NCBI GenBank assembly: GCA_016873295.1
Contig: VGXM01000003.1
Span: 62,001 to 126,000 of the forward strand
Length of the DNA: 64,000 bases
Direction: 5' to 3'
Source: Phycisphaerae bacterium
Lineage (GTDB): Bacteria; Planctomycetota; Phycisphaerae; Phycisphaerales; UBA1924
Shown here: positions 8,756 through 17,851 of the stretch, piece after piece
Position numbering within the stretch: position 1 is the stretch's first letter
Layout: each line of letters begins with the position of its first letter
Notes under the pieces: model-generated
Databases searched by the model: none
Told to the model about the DNA's origin: nothing
Seen by the model: only the letters and a program-made list of their open reading frames with translations
Program-made: the position numbers and the translations under genes

Positions 8756-10180
8756 ATGTCACGCCGCGGAGTTGTAGCGCTCATCGTGACCGCTGGCCTT
8801 GCAGCCTGCGCCCAGGCATTGGCACAGAACCCCGTTGGTTCCGGGTTCACGTACCAGGCTCTTCTCAGGGAGGGTGGCGTTCCCGCCGCCGGGTCGATCG
8901 ATCTTCGTTTCCGGCTGTACGAGTTCCCCACGGGCGGCTCGCAGATCGGCTCGACCCTCGAGGCGCTCAACCAGTCGCTCGACGAAGGCCGCTTCACCGT
9001 CCGGCTCGACTTCGGCGCGCCGGCGTTCTCCGGCGACGCACGCTGGCTCGAGATCGACGTCCGATCCCCCGCCGGGTCGGGCTCATACACAACCCTCTCG
9101 CCGCGACAGCCCATCCAGCCGGCGCCATACGCGCTCTTCGCGCTCAACGGCGTCACCGGACCCACCGGACCGACAGGCCCCACCGGGCCCACGGGCGCTA
9201 CGGGCCCCACCGGCCCCACCGGGCCCGGAGGCCCGACTGGCCCCACAGGTCCGCAGGGTCCAACCGGGCCGCAGGGATTGCCCGGATCAACCGGCCCCGT
9301 CGGTCCCACCGGCCCGGCCGGACCCACCGGAGCCACGGGGCCGACCGGGCCCACCGGAGCCACAGGTCCCACCGGCCCGACGGGTTCGACCGGCGCTCCT
9401 GGTCCAACCGGGCCGCAAGGCGCGACCGGTCAGGCGGGGCCCACCGGCCCCGCGGGCGCCACGGGCCCGACCGGACCGACCGGGCCCACGGGCGACTCAT
9501 ACTGGACCAGGACGCTCTCGGACATCTACTACGACGCCGGCATGGTCGGCGTCGGCACCGTTCCCGGTTCGGCGCAGTTGAGGGTGCGCGGGCTGCACTC
9601 AACGACCGCCATCGAAGGGTCGGCGGACAACCTGACGGGCACCGGCGTCCTGGGCTGGGCCGGCACCGGCGTGCAGGGCTTTGCCGCCGCCATGACGGGC
9701 CCGACCCGCGGCGTAGAGGGCATCTGTGCGAGTGACACCGAGGCCGCCGCCGCCGTTCGGGGGCTGGGTTCCGGCACCAACGGCCCCGGCGCCCCCGCCG
9801 CCGCCGCTCTCGAGATCAGCAACGGCGCGATCACCGTCACCGGCGGCACACGCCCGGCGGGAACCGTGCCCGCGCCCGGTCCTTGGACCTGCTTCACCAG
9901 CTGGCAGAACCTGCCGGCCACTCCGCCGCTTCATTGCCACCCCATCGGAGCCTACCAGGACGTTGTGCTGCTCAACGACCTCATCAAGCCCGACAGCATC
10001 ATTCTCCTGACGTGCCGCGAGATGCCGCCGCCGCCCAGCACCGGCGCGTACGCGCAGGTTCTCTCCCAGGGCGCCGGGACCGCGACCATTCGCGTCGTGA
10101 TTCTGGGCGGCCAGTGCGTGGGCGGTTGCTTCTATGCCGGTCCCATGGGGGTCAACTACCTCATCATCAACCCACTCTGA
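8756..10180 (+). CDS. Secreted collagen-like (Gly-X-Y) repeat protein
   Basis: A 474-residue protein. Residues 1-24 are a signal peptide ([23 protein letters not shown], probable cleavage before QNP). Residues 25-131 form a domain ([14 protein letters not shown]..., [16 protein letters not shown]) seen in many bacterial tail-fibre-like and secreted proteins. Then come 39 uninterrupted Gly-X-Y triplets, mostly GPT and GAT, with no Lys or Arg in the triplets. A C-terminal globular part of about 225 residues follows. The Thr-rich triplets suggest a glycosylated, trimer-forming surface fibre by analogy with BclA-like proteins; this is inference. The start follows GGGAGA by 6 nt. Confidence 0.88.
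   Translation: MSRRGVVALIVTAGLAACAQALAQNPVGSGFTYQALLREGGVPAAGSIDLRFRLYEFPTGGSQIGSTLEALNQSLDEGRFTVRLDFGAPAFSGDARWLEIDVRSPAGSGSYTTLSPRQPIQPAPYALFALNGVTGPTGPTGPTGPTGATGPTGPTGPGGPTGPTGPQGPTGPQGLPGSTGPVGPTGPAGPTGATGPTGPTGATGPTGPTGSTGAPGPTGPQGATGQAGPTGPAGATGPTGPTGPTGDSYWTRTLSDIYYDAGMVGVGTVPGSAQLRVRGLHSTTAIEGSADNLTGTGVLGWAGTGVQGFAAAMTGPTRGVEGICASDTEAAAAVRGLGSGTNGPGAPAAAALEISNGAITVTGGTRPAGTVPAPGPWTCFTSWQNLPATPPLHCHPIGAYQDVVLLNDLIKPDSIILLTCREMPPPPSTGAYAQVLSQGAGTATIRVVILGGQCVGGCFYAGPMGVNYLIINPL
9149..9499 (+). repeat. Collagen-like tandem repeat, 39 Gly-X-Y triplets
   Basis: Thirty-nine consecutive codon triplets begin with Gly, dominated by Gly-Pro-Thr and Gly-Ala-Thr. The DNA is a degenerate 9-bp repeat around GGNCCNACC. 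Confidence 0.9.
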
Positions 10181-10363
10181 CACGCCGCTGGGCTGCCCGC
10201 ACCATCGATCGGCCGGGGGCCGGACGCGCATCCCATCCCGCGAGCCTCGCTGTCGAGCCAGGCGGCTCGATCGACCGGTCGTGGTCCATCGTCGGTAAAG
10301 TCCCTCGCCGCGACGCCCGATAGCCCCGATGAGCGCGCCGCCGCGCGCCAGAGGGGCCCCGCC

Positions 10364-10744
10364 GTGAGCAACCCAGCCGATCGCCGCCGCCACAGCCGAT
10401 TCCAGGTCCGACCCATGTACACCGGCATCCGCGTCCGGTTCCTCGACAGCGAGCGATTCCGCTACGAGGGGCACGCCTACGACATCTCCGAGGGCGGCGT
10501 GCAGTTCGAGCTCGACTACCCCATCGACCCGGGCACGCCCATCGCCATGGAGATCGACCTGCCCGAGGGGGCCGACATCGGCCCCGGGCGGGCCGTCTTC
10601 GTCCTGGGCAACGTCGTCTGGGCCGACGATTCCGAGCCCGGTCCGGTGCGCATGGCCATGGCGATCACGCGGTTTGCCCGCGCGGGCGACAGGGAACGCC
10701 TCCTGAAGCACGCCATCGACACGCACGTCCGCCGCGCCGCCTGA
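10364..10744 (+). CDS. PilZ domain protein
   Basis: A 126-residue single-domain protein. RRHSRF (the RxxxR motif) at residues 8-13 and DISEGGVQFE (the D/NxSxxG motif) at about 42-51 are the two cyclic-di-GMP binding motifs of PilZ domains. No enzymatic domain is attached, so it is a likely c-di-GMP receptor adaptor acting by protein contact. It starts with GTG behind GAGGGG. It precedes obg by 27 nt, but obg appears to have its own promoter. Confidence 0.85.
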   Translation: MSNPADRRRHSRFQVRPMYTGIRVRFLDSERFRYEGHAYDISEGGVQFELDYPIDPGTPIAMEIDLPEGADIGPGRAVFVLGNVVWADDSEPGPVRMAMAITRFARAGDRERLLKHAIDTHVRRAA

Positions 10745-10759
10745 CCACGCCGCCGCTCC

Positions 10760-10765
10760 TATCCT
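10760..10765 (+). promoter_or_regulatory. -10 element TATCCT, leaderless-type, for obgE
   Basis: TATCCT ends 6 nt before the GTG at 10772, with no ribosome-binding site between. Confidence 0.5.
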
Positions 10766-10771
10766 CCGCCC

Positions 10772-11797
10772 GTGTTCGTCGATCGAGCGATCATCACGGT
10801 CCGGGCCGGCGCGGGCGGGCCCGGCAAGGTCTCCTTTCGGCGCGAGAAGTACATCCCCAAGGGCGGTCCCGACGGCGGTGACGGCGGCCGAGGCGGCGAC
10901 GTCATCCTTGTCGCCGAGGAGGGCCTCAGCACCCTCTACGACTTCCGGCACCAGGCCGAGTGGGCGGCCAAGGACGGCGAGACCGGCGGCGCCACCCAGA
11001 TGGCCGGCAAGGACGCCCCGCCCCTCGAGATCCGCCTCCCCCCCGGCACGATGGTCGTCGACGATCAGTCCGGACAGATCCTCCACGACCTCAAGCCGGG
11101 CGACCGCGTCGTCGTTGCCAAGGGGGGCAACGGCGGGTTCGGCAACGAACACTACAAGACCGCCACCGCCCAGACCCCCAAGCACGCCCACCCCGGGTTC
11201 CCGGGCGACGAGAAGCGGATCCGGCTCGAACTCAAGCTCATCGCCGACGTGGGCTTCGTCGGCCTCCCCAACGCCGGCAAGAGCTCGCTCCTGGCCGCCC
11301 TCACCCGCGCCCACCCCAAGATCGCCGACTACCCCTTCACCACGCTCGCCCCCCAGCTGGGCATCGCCGAGCTGGACGCCTCGCGCCGCATCGTCCTGGC
11401 CGACATCCCCGGGCTGATCGAGGGCGCCGCCCGGGGGGCCGGCCTCGGGCACGACTTCCTCCGCCACGTCGAACGAACCCGCGTCATCGTCCACCTCCTC
11501 GACGCGGCCCCGCTCGACGGCTCCGACCCCGCCGACAACTACCGCACCGTGCGCACGGAACTGGCGGAGTACTCCCCCGCGCTGGCCGAGAAGCCGGAGA
11601 TCGTCGCGCTCAACAAGATCGACCTGCTGCCCGGCGACGACGCCGGCGCCCTGGCCCGACGCCTCGCGGGCGAGCTCGGCCTGGACGTGCGCACCGGCGT
11701 GATCGCCATCAGCGCCGCCGCCAAGACCAACCTCCGCCCGCTCCTCGAACGCCTCTGGTCCATGCTCCACCCGCGGCCCGCGGGCCCCGCGTGGTGA
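10772..11797 (+). CDS. obgE: Obg/CgtA GTPase, ribosome assembly factor
   Basis: A 341-residue protein with the Gly-rich Obg fold at 1-158 (GGPDGGDGGRGGDV, GGNGGFGNE) followed by the GTPase domain: P-loop GLPNAGKSS at 164-172, switch II DIPGLIEGA, and NKID for base recognition. It binds the large ribosomal subunit and links growth to nucleotide levels. The C-terminal extension found in E. coli Obg is absent, which is common outside Proteobacteria and Firmicutes. The gene ends 3 nt from the convergent MFS transporter gene. Confidence 0.96.
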   Translation: MFVDRAIITVRAGAGGPGKVSFRREKYIPKGGPDGGDGGRGGDVILVAEEGLSTLYDFRHQAEWAAKDGETGGATQMAGKDAPPLEIRLPPGTMVVDDQSGQILHDLKPGDRVVVAKGGNGGFGNEHYKTATAQTPKHAHPGFPGDEKRIRLELKLIADVGFVGLPNAGKSSLLAALTRAHPKIADYPFTTLAPQLGIAELDASRRIVLADIPGLIEGAARGAGLGHDFLRHVERTRVIVHLLDAAPLDGSDPADNYRTVRTELAEYSPALAEKPEIVALNKIDLLPGDDAGALARRLAGELGLDVRTGVIAISAAAKTNLRPLLERLWSMLHPRPAGPAW

Positions 11798-11800
11798 CGC

Positions 11801-13090
11801 CTAGGGCCTCGCGCCGCTCCTTCCGCCCTTGAACGTCGCCACGAAGAGCACGAGGATGACGCCGGCGAAGAGCGCGGGGGCGATCCAGACGCTGCGCCAA
11901 TCCGTGACGCCGTCCACGGTGTAGCGGTCCATCAGCCGCCCGATGAGCTGGTTGCCCAGGAACATGCCGATGCCCTGCGTGATCAGCACGAGGAACCCCT
12001 GGGCCTGCCCGCGGATCTGGGGGCTGGCCCGCTTCTCCACGTAGATCTGCCCGGTCACGAAGAAGAAGTCGTAGCAGATGCCGTGCAGCAGGATGCCCGC
12101 CAGCACCATCCACTTCAGGTCGTCGATCGCCCCCGCGGGGCCCCACGCCCACGCGAATAGGAAGTACCGCGCCACCCACGCCAGCATGCCGATCGCGAGC
12201 ATCCACTTCACGCCCAGGCGGGCGAAGAAGAGCGGCATGATGACCATGAAGAAGATCTCGGACATCTGCCCGAAGGTCATCTTCATGGGCACGTCGTCGA
12301 ACCCCACCTTTCCGACGTACACGCCCGCCAGGGCGTAGTACGCCGCCAGCGGGATGCAGATCAGCAGCGAGCACGCCGCGAAGACGGCGAACGACCGGTC
12401 CTTGAGCAGCACGATCGCGTCGCGCCCCAGGATGGCGCCCAGGTCGATGGGCTTGCCCTTCATCGGGGCCGGGGTGTTGGGCAGGAGGAACGAGAACGCG
12501 CCCAGGGTCAGCCCGGAGGCTCCCGCGACGTAGAAGAACACGGGCGAGGCCGCCCGGGCCGCCTCGTCGGCGCCCGGCACCATCCGCCGCGCCAGCATCC
12601 CCACCAGCCACCCCGCCACGATCCACCCGATCGTCCCCCAGACCCGCACCAGCGGGAACTGCCGCTCGGGGTTGCTCATGGCGTGGAAGGCCACGGTGTT
12701 CGAGAGACCCAGCGTCGGCATGTAGCACAGCATGTGCGCCAGCAGCACCCCCACGAACGGGAGCGGGTTGTCCACGCTCGTCTCGGCCACCATCGGCGCC
12801 AACAGAAGCAGCAGGCCGCCGAGCCCGTGCAATGCGGCCATCACCCGCTGGCTGGCGAAGAACCGATCCGCGACCACCCCAAGGAAGAACGGCGCGATCA
12901 GGGCCGCGATCGGCGCCGTCGAGTAGGCGTTCCCGATCCACTTCCCGACGTTCGCCTCGCCCCCCATCTTCAGGGCCGACATGAACGGCCCCAGCGTCAC
13001 GAACCACGCCCCCCACAGGAAGAACTGCAGGAACATCATCACCGACAGCTTGATGGTCTCGTTGCCCCGCGCGGGGCCGGCGTCGTTCAT
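11801..13090 (-). CDS. MFS transporter, nucleoside:H+ symporter-like
   Basis: A 429-residue polytopic membrane protein with about 12 hydrophobic helices. The N-terminus [21 protein letters not shown] is characteristic of the NupG/nucleoside-proton symporter branch of the major facilitator superfamily, as is [14 protein letters not shown] after helix 2. The substrate may be a nucleoside or a sugar. It is divergent from the sugar isomerase gene at 13182, 91 nt away, and the pair plausibly works together. The start follows CAGGAGAC. Confidence 0.85.
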   Translation of the reverse strand: MNDAGPARGNETIKLSVMMFLQFFLWGAWFVTLGPFMSALKMGGEANVGKWIGNAYSTAPIAALIAPFFLGVVADRFFASQRVMAALHGLGGLLLLLAPMVAETSVDNPLPFVGVLLAHMLCYMPTLGLSNTVAFHAMSNPERQFPLVRVWGTIGWIVAGWLVGMLARRMVPGADEAARAASPVFFYVAGASGLTLGAFSFLLPNTPAPMKGKPIDLGAILGRDAIVLLKDRSFAVFAACSLLICIPLAAYYALAGVYVGKVGFDDVPMKMTFGQMSEIFFMVIMPLFFARLGVKWMLAIGMLAWVARYFLFAWAWGPAGAIDDLKWMVLAGILLHGICYDFFFVTGQIYVEKRASPQIRGQAQGFLVLITQGIGMFLGNQLIGRLMDRYTVDGVTDWRSVWIAPALFAGVILVLFVATFKGGRSGARP

Positions 13091-13158
13091 CGAGGCGTCT
13101 CCTGTTTCCGGGTCGGCGCCCGGCGGGGCGCGAGTCTACCGCAAACCGCCCCGCGCGG

Positions 13159-13164
13159 TACACT
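13159..13164 (+). promoter_or_regulatory. -10 element TACACT for the isomerase/oxidoreductase operon
   Basis: TACACT ends 17 nt before the ATG at 13182. AAGGAG at 13171-13176 would lie at the very 5' end of the transcript. Confidence 0.45.
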
Positions 13165-13181
13165 GCCCCCAAGGAGCCCCC

Positions 13182-14183
13182 ATGCCGCGACCCGTGACCC
13201 TCTTCACAGGCCAATGGGCCGACATGCCGCTGGAGAAGCTGGCGGCCCTGGCCGCGTCCTTCGGGTATGACGGGCTGGAGCTGGCCTGCTGGGGCGACCA
13301 CTTCGAGGTGGACAAGGCGTTGGCGGACAAGGACTACTGCCGCTCACGCCACGAGGTCCTCGCCCGCCACGGCCTCAAGGTCTGGGCCATCAGCAGCCAC
13401 CTCGTCGGGCAGGCCGTCTGCGACCCCATCGACGCCCGACACAAGGCCATCCTGCCCGCCCGCGTGTGGGGCGACGGCAACCCCGAGGGCGTCCGCAGGC
13501 GCGCGGCGGAGGAGATGCGCAAGACCGCCCACGCCGCCGCCCTCCTCGGCGTCAAGGTCGTCAACGGGTTCACCGGCTCCTCGATCTGGCACAAGCTCTA
13601 CTTCTTCCCGCCCACCGGCGCCGACGAGATCGACGCGGGCTACAAGGACTTCGCCGACCGCTGGAACCCCATCCTCGACGACTTCGACAAGGCCGGCGTG
13701 CGCTTCGCCCTCGAGGTCCACCCCGGCGAGATCGCCTACGACCTCCACACCGCCCGCCGAGCGCTCGACGCCCTGGCCGGCCGAGCCGCCTTCGGCTTCA
13801 ACTTCGACCCCTCCCACCTGGTCTGGCAGGGCATCGACCCGGCCAGGTTCGTCCGCGCTTTCCCCGACCGCATCTACCACTGCCACGTCAAGGATGCCGC
13901 CCGCACACTCGACGGCGAGTCGTCCATCCTCGCCTCGCACCTGCCCTTCGGCGACCCCCGCCGCGGGTGGGACTTCCGCTCGCCGGGGCGCGGCGAGGTC
14001 GACTTCGAGGAGATCGTCCGGGCCCTCAACCACGCCCGCTACCGGGGCCCGCTCAGCGTCGAGTGGGAGGACTGCGGCATGGCCCGCGAGCACGGCGCCC
14101 GCGAGGCCTGCGCCTTCGTCCGCGCCACCGACTTCGCACCCTCGGGCGTCGCCTTCGACGCCGCCTTCGAGAAGCGCCCGTAG
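13182..14183 (+). CDS. Sugar phosphate isomerase/epimerase family protein (xylose-isomerase-like TIM barrel)
   Basis: A 333-residue AP-endonuclease-family-2 fold protein. Strand-end metal and substrate residues are visible: [23 protein letters not shown] (Glu), [12 protein letters not shown] (Asp/His), YHCHVKDA (His) and a late VEWEDCG (Glu). Such enzymes isomerise or epimerise keto sugars. The next gene, a Gfo/Idh/MocA oxidoreductase, starts 6 nt downstream; the pair is a common inositol or sugar catabolism unit. Start chosen at the ATG behind AAGGAG. Confidence 0.88.
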   Translation: MPRPVTLFTGQWADMPLEKLAALAASFGYDGLELACWGDHFEVDKALADKDYCRSRHEVLARHGLKVWAISSHLVGQAVCDPIDARHKAILPARVWGDGNPEGVRRRAAEEMRKTAHAAALLGVKVVNGFTGSSIWHKLYFFPPTGADEIDAGYKDFADRWNPILDDFDKAGVRFALEVHPGEIAYDLHTARRALDALAGRAAFGFNFDPSHLVWQGIDPARFVRAFPDRIYHCHVKDAARTLDGESSILASHLPFGDPRRGWDFRSPGRGEVDFEEIVRALNHARYRGPLSVEWEDCGMAREHGAREACAFVRATDFAPSGVAFDAAFEKRP

Positions 14184-14189
14184 GAACGC

Positions 14190-15341
14190 ATGAGCCAGCC
14201 ACTCACATTCGGCATGGTCGGCGGCGGGCGCGACGCCTTCATCGGCGCGGTCCACCGCATGGCCGCCCAGCTCGACGCGCAGGCCCGCTTCGTCGCCGGG
14301 GCGCTCTCTTCGACCCCGGAGAAGGCCGTGGCCTCGGGAGGAGACTTGGGCCTCGCCGCCGACCGCAACTACCGCACCTGGGAGGAGATGCTCGATCACG
14401 AGTCCCGGCGCCCGCCCGCCGAACGCATCGACTTCGTTTCCATCGTCACCCCCAACCACGCCCACTTCGAGCCGGCACTCGCCTTCGTCCGCGCGGGATT
14501 CCACGTCGTCCTCGACAAGCCCATGGTCCTGAACTCCACCCAGGCCGACGAACTCGTCGCCGCCGTCGACAAGGTCGGCGTCGTCTTCGGCGTCACCTAC
14601 AACTACACGGGCTACCCCATGGTCAAGCAGGCCGCGGCCATGGTCCGCGACGGGGCCATCGGGCCCGTTCGCAAGGTCTTCGCCCACTACCGCCAGGGCT
14701 GGCTCGCCACCCGCCTCGAGTCCACCGGGCAGAAGCAGGCCGGCTGGCGCACCGACCCCGCCCGGGCCGGCGCCGGCGCCGTCGGTGACATCGGCAGCCA
14801 CGCCGAGAACCTGGTCTCCACGATCACGGGTCTGACCCTCCACAGCCTCTGCGCCGATGTCTCGACGTTCGTTCCCGGGCGCGCGATCGACGACGACGCC
14901 TCCGTGCTCCTGCGATTCGCGGGCGGCGCCAAGGGCGTCCTCACTTGCTCCCAGGTCTGCGTCGGGCACGAGAACGACCTGGCCATCCGCGTCTGCGGCG
15001 AGAAGGGCACCCTCTCCTGGCGACAGGAGCACCCCAACCACCTCGAGTTCACGCCCATGGGCGCCGCGACGCGGGTCCTCACCCGCGCCGGCCCCGATGC
15101 CGGCCCCGCCGCCGCCGCCGCCACACGCATCCCCTCCGGGCACCCCGAGGGCTTCATCGAGGCCTTCGCCAACGTGTACCGCGGCGTCATCGAGGCCGTC
15201 CGTGCCCAGCGCGAGGGCCGAAAGCCCGCGGGGCTCGCCACACAGTTTCCCACCGTCCGCGATGGGGCCCGCGGCGTGCGCTTTGTCGAAAGAGTGCTCG
15301 AGAGCGGGCGCGCCGGCGGACGCTGGCTCACGCTTGAGTAG
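14190..15341 (+). CDS. Gfo/Idh/MocA family NAD(P)-dependent oxidoreductase
   Basis: A 383-residue protein. A Rossmann fold starts at residue 5 ([15 protein letters not shown], a slightly altered GxGxxG). [14 protein letters not shown] and HVVLDKPM (the conserved Lys-Pro of the family) follow. The C-terminal alpha/beta domain includes [10 protein letters not shown], which holds the catalytic Asp/His region. It oxidises or reduces a sugar or cyclitol; the substrate is not readable. It ends 3 nt before the convergent ThuA gene. Confidence 0.9.
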   Translation: MSQPLTFGMVGGGRDAFIGAVHRMAAQLDAQARFVAGALSSTPEKAVASGGDLGLAADRNYRTWEEMLDHESRRPPAERIDFVSIVTPNHAHFEPALAFVRAGFHVVLDKPMVLNSTQADELVAAVDKVGVVFGVTYNYTGYPMVKQAAAMVRDGAIGPVRKVFAHYRQGWLATRLESTGQKQAGWRTDPARAGAGAVGDIGSHAENLVSTITGLTLHSLCADVSTFVPGRAIDDDASVLLRFAGGAKGVLTCSQVCVGHENDLAIRVCGEKGTLSWRQEHPNHLEFTPMGAATRVLTRAGPDAGPAAAAATRIPSGHPEGFIEAFANVYRGVIEAVRAQREGRKPAGLATQFPTVRDGARGVRFVERVLESGRAGGRWLTLE

Positions 15342-15344
15342 CCG

Positions 15345-16205
15345 CTACTTCGACGCCTCCGCCCGCGCCGCCCACCGGATCCCGTTCAGAACGTGCTCGA
15401 CGAACCTCGCGTCACGCCACACCTCCGGGCGGTGCCCGAGGGCGGTGTAGAAGACGCGTCCCTTGCCGGGCTCGCGCGTCCATGCGAGCGGGTACTCCCG
15501 TCCCTCCTCCATCTTCGGATTGCCCGGCGACAGGCTCATGACCACCCGACGATCCGGCGCCAGCGACTTGAACTGGTAGATCTCGTCGGCGAACCGAAAG
15601 GTCAGCGGCACCGTCTCCATCGCCTCGCGGGTGAAGGGGAGCATCGCCGCGTGCCGCGCGTCGTCGATCCGCAGCGTGACCTCCTCGTTCCACGGGTGAC
15701 CGTCGAAGACGCCCCCGATCAGCCGGACATACGCGCCGTCGTCCGAGAGCGTGTCGGTCGCCGAGTGCACGCCCACGACCGCGCCCCCGCCCTCCACCCA
15801 GCGGGCGAGCACCGCCGTGTCCAGCGGCAGGCGCCCGGTCGTGTACAGCATCAGCACGTCGATCGTCCCCAGCTTCCCCGCCAGGTTGTGCCCCGCGATC
15901 GGCTCGATCTCGTCGGTGATCTCGAACTCGACCCAGCCCCGGGCCGCGTCGGCGTCGCCCAGGATCTGGCGGGCCTCCGGCAGCACGCCGTGCCGAAACC
16001 CCATCGACCGCGTCGTGAAGAACACGCGCACGGGCTCGCCCGCCGCACGCGCCCTCACCCGCGCCTCCGGCGCGGGGGTGGTGGGGGTGGTGGGGGTGGT
16101 GGGGGGGGCGGGCTTCCGCTCGATCGGCGGCGGAGGTTGGACCTCCCCGCACGCGACCCACGCCGCCGAAACCGCCGCCAGGACCATCGCGATTCGTGCG
16201 AGCAT
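15345..16205 (-). CDS. ThuA-domain lipoprotein
   Basis: A 286-residue protein. The N-terminus MLARIAMVLAAVSAAWVAC looks like a lipoprotein signal with Cys19 as the lipid site. A proline/threonine linker (PPTTPTTPTTPAP) follows, encoded by an imperfect 9-bp microsatellite. The ThuA fold (glutamine-amidotransferase-like) occupies about residues 55-282: RSMGFRH, DVLMLYTTG, GGGAVVGVHSATDT, GGVFDGHP and FYTALGHRPEVW. ThuA proteins are linked to disaccharide use and are abundant in planctomycetes, but the catalytic role is unsettled. AGGGAGGG precedes the start. The neighbouring sugar isomerase and oxidoreductase fit a sugar role. Confidence 0.85.
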   Translation of the reverse strand: MLARIAMVLAAVSAAWVACGEVQPPPPIERKPAPPTTPTTPTTPAPEARVRARAAGEPVRVFFTTRSMGFRHGVLPEARQILGDADAARGWVEFEITDEIEPIAGHNLAGKLGTIDVLMLYTTGRLPLDTAVLARWVEGGGAVVGVHSATDTLSDDGAYVRLIGGVFDGHPWNEEVTLRIDDARHAAMLPFTREAMETVPLTFRFADEIYQFKSLAPDRRVVMSLSPGNPKMEEGREYPLAWTREPGKGRVFYTALGHRPEVWRDARFVEHVLNGIRWAARAEASK

Positions 16206-16232
16206 GGGGCCCTCCCTCCCGAGCCCGGGGGC

Positions 16233-16997
16233 TCAGGGCAGGAAAGTGTAATCGGGCGTCGTGTTCCGCACGCCCACCGGCACCGCGACCCTCATCCGAA
16301 CGTGCCCGTCGAGGAAGGCGAGGCTGGCCTGCACCGCGCCCGCCCCGAACCACCGCATCCCCCGGTCGCCGTCCTGCTGGAAGTTGTAGATCGTGTGCGT
16401 GCCGATCACCCACGTCCGCGACGCCTGCGCCACCATCGGCATCCTACCGCCCCCCGGCGGCACCAGCGTCGCCGCCCCCTCCCCCTCCAGCGAATGGTCG
16501 TTCAACGTGTAGCTCGAACCCACGAAGTCGTACATCGAGTCGCACCGCCCCAGCCCCGGCACCGGGATCCCCGTGTTCTCCGACCCGCGATCCACGGGCG
16601 AGCGATACACCGCCAGCTCCGCGCGGCCCGGCTCGGAGTCCGGGGGCACGGGCGAGTCGACCACGAACCGGTTGAGCGGGCGGCGCTCCGCCCCGATTGT
16701 GCTTACGCCGTAGAAGGGCAGTGTCCCCTTGGTACCGCCGAACAGGGCCCCGATCACGCTCTCGCCCCCGCCGGGCAGCGGGCCCCTGGTCTGCGGCAGC
16801 GTCTGGTCGTACTCGTTGAGGTACAGGGCCAGCCCCACGGAAAGCTGCTGGAGGCGGGCCCCGCACGCCAGGGCCCCGGCCTGGAGCCTGGCCTTCCCCA
16901 GCGCGGGCAGCAGCACCGAGACCAGCACCGCGACGATGGCGATGACCACGAGCACCTCGATGAGGGTGAACGCGTCGCGCCGAGCCCTGCCGGTCAC
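16233..16997 (-). CDS. Type II pseudopilin (prepilin-type cleavage/methylation protein)
   Basis: A 254-residue protein with the prepilin leader and helix RRDAFTLIEVLVVIAIVAVL; cleavage falls before the Phe, with Glu at +5. The C-terminus has FLDGHVRMR, typical of the planctomycete pseudopilin-like family. It starts with GTG in a GTGA overlap with the adenylate kinase stop, so it is translationally coupled to a housekeeping gene. The processing peptidase is not in this window. It probably belongs to a type II-secretion-like filament or acts as an anchored secreted protein. Confidence 0.85.
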   Translation of the reverse strand: MTGRARRDAFTLIEVLVVIAIVAVLVSVLLPALGKARLQAGALACGARLQQLSVGLALYLNEYDQTLPQTRGPLPGGGESVIGALFGGTKGTLPFYGVSTIGAERRPLNRFVVDSPVPPDSEPGRAELAVYRSPVDRGSENTGIPVPGLGRCDSMYDFVGSSYTLNDHSLEGEGAATLVPPGGGRMPMVAQASRTWVIGTHTIYNFQQDGDRGMRWFGAGAVQASLAFLDGHVRMRVAVPVGVRNTTPDYTFLP

Positions 16998-17698
16998 CGC
17001 TTGGCGCCCTTGCGCTTCGGGGCCTTGCGCGGAGCCGCCATGCCGTTGTCGCTGGCCGGCTGCTCCGGCTCCACCTTCTCGCCGGTGATCGGGTTGGTGA
17101 AGTGCGATTCCTGCACGGGGACGACGCACTCCAGGATGTGCTGCAGCACCCGCGCCGGCGAACCGGTCGCGTCCACCTCGCGGACCCTGGCCTTGGGATA
17201 GTGCGCCAGCACCGGGAACGTCTCCATTTCGTAGACGCTCCAGCGCTTGCGGATCACCTCCTCCTTGGCGTCGTCGATCCGGTTCTCCTTCAGGGCCCGC
17301 CGCCGCAGCCGCCCGATCATCTCCTCCTTGTCCGGGCACACCAGGTGGATGATCTGGAGCACGTGGATGTGCTTCTCCAGCAGGCGGGCCTGGTTCACGT
17401 TGCGCGGGATCCCGTCCAGCACCAGCACGTCCGCGTTGGGCTTGTAGTCGCTGAGCACCGTCCGCGCGTGCATGTTCTGGTGCCACATCTTGATCGTCAC
17501 GTCGTCGGGCACCAGCAGCCCCTTCGACGAGTACTGCATGAACGTCCGCCCCAGGTCGCTCGACATGTCCAGCGTCCGGAACACCTCCCCGCACGAAAGG
17601 TGGTAGAACCCGGGCACCTGGCCCAGGATCTTCCCTTGCGTGCCCTTGCCGGCGCCGGGCGCTCCGAAGAGCAGGATCGTCTGGTAGCGATGGGCCAT
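16994..17698 (-). CDS. Adenylate kinase family nucleoside monophosphate kinase
   Basis: A 234-residue P-loop kinase. GAPGAGKGTQG at residues 11-21 is the ATP loop; a NMP-binding region, LDGIPRNVNQARLLE (in place of the usual DGFPR) and RLRRRALKENRIDD (lid, short, no Cys4 zinc site) follow. Lid Arg residues and the distal RWSVYEMETFPV helix fit the family. The C-terminus carries an extra Lys/Arg-rich tail (RKAPKRKGAKR). The altered DGIPR and the tail suggest a second, divergent adenylate kinase rather than the housekeeping copy. Start at 17698 because the upstream part of the frame is not protein-like. A TATTCT lies about 50 nt upstream. Confidence 0.85.
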   Translation of the reverse strand: MAHRYQTILLFGAPGAGKGTQGKILGQVPGFYHLSCGEVFRTLDMSSDLGRTFMQYSSKGLLVPDDVTIKMWHQNMHARTVLSDYKPNADVLVLDGIPRNVNQARLLEKHIHVLQIIHLVCPDKEEMIGRLRRRALKENRIDDAKEEVIRKRWSVYEMETFPVLAHYPKARVREVDATGSPARVLQHILECVVPVQESHFTNPITGEKVEPEQPASDNGMAAPRKAPKRKGAKR

Positions 17699-17851
17699 GT
17701 CCGGTCTCCGCGGGGTGGCGATCCCTGGGGGCGCGGGCCGCCGGGGCTCGCTCAGAATACGGCGGAAACCGGCCCCGAGCAACCGGAATCGCCCCCCGCG
17801 GCCCCCCGGGACGACGCCCCTGCCGACCCGGCCTGAAGGGCAGGTCCGGGA

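Noticed and set aside
9149-9499. CRISPR-like short repeats
   Set aside because: The periodicity is 9 bp and in frame with Gly-X-Y codons; there are no spacers.
9599-11770. Long minus-strand open frame across the collagen-like, PilZ and obg genes
   Set aside because: It spans three well-supported plus-strand genes and shows no domains; open only because of high G+C.
13344-15143. 599-codon minus-strand frame opposite isomerase and oxidoreductase genes
   Set aside because: Antisense shadow of two genes with clear active-site motifs.
16074-16110. GGTGGGGGT microsatellite as a phase-variation tract
   Set aside because: It encodes Pro-Thr-Thr in frame; unit changes of 9 bp would not shift the frame, so it is at most a linker-length polymorphism.
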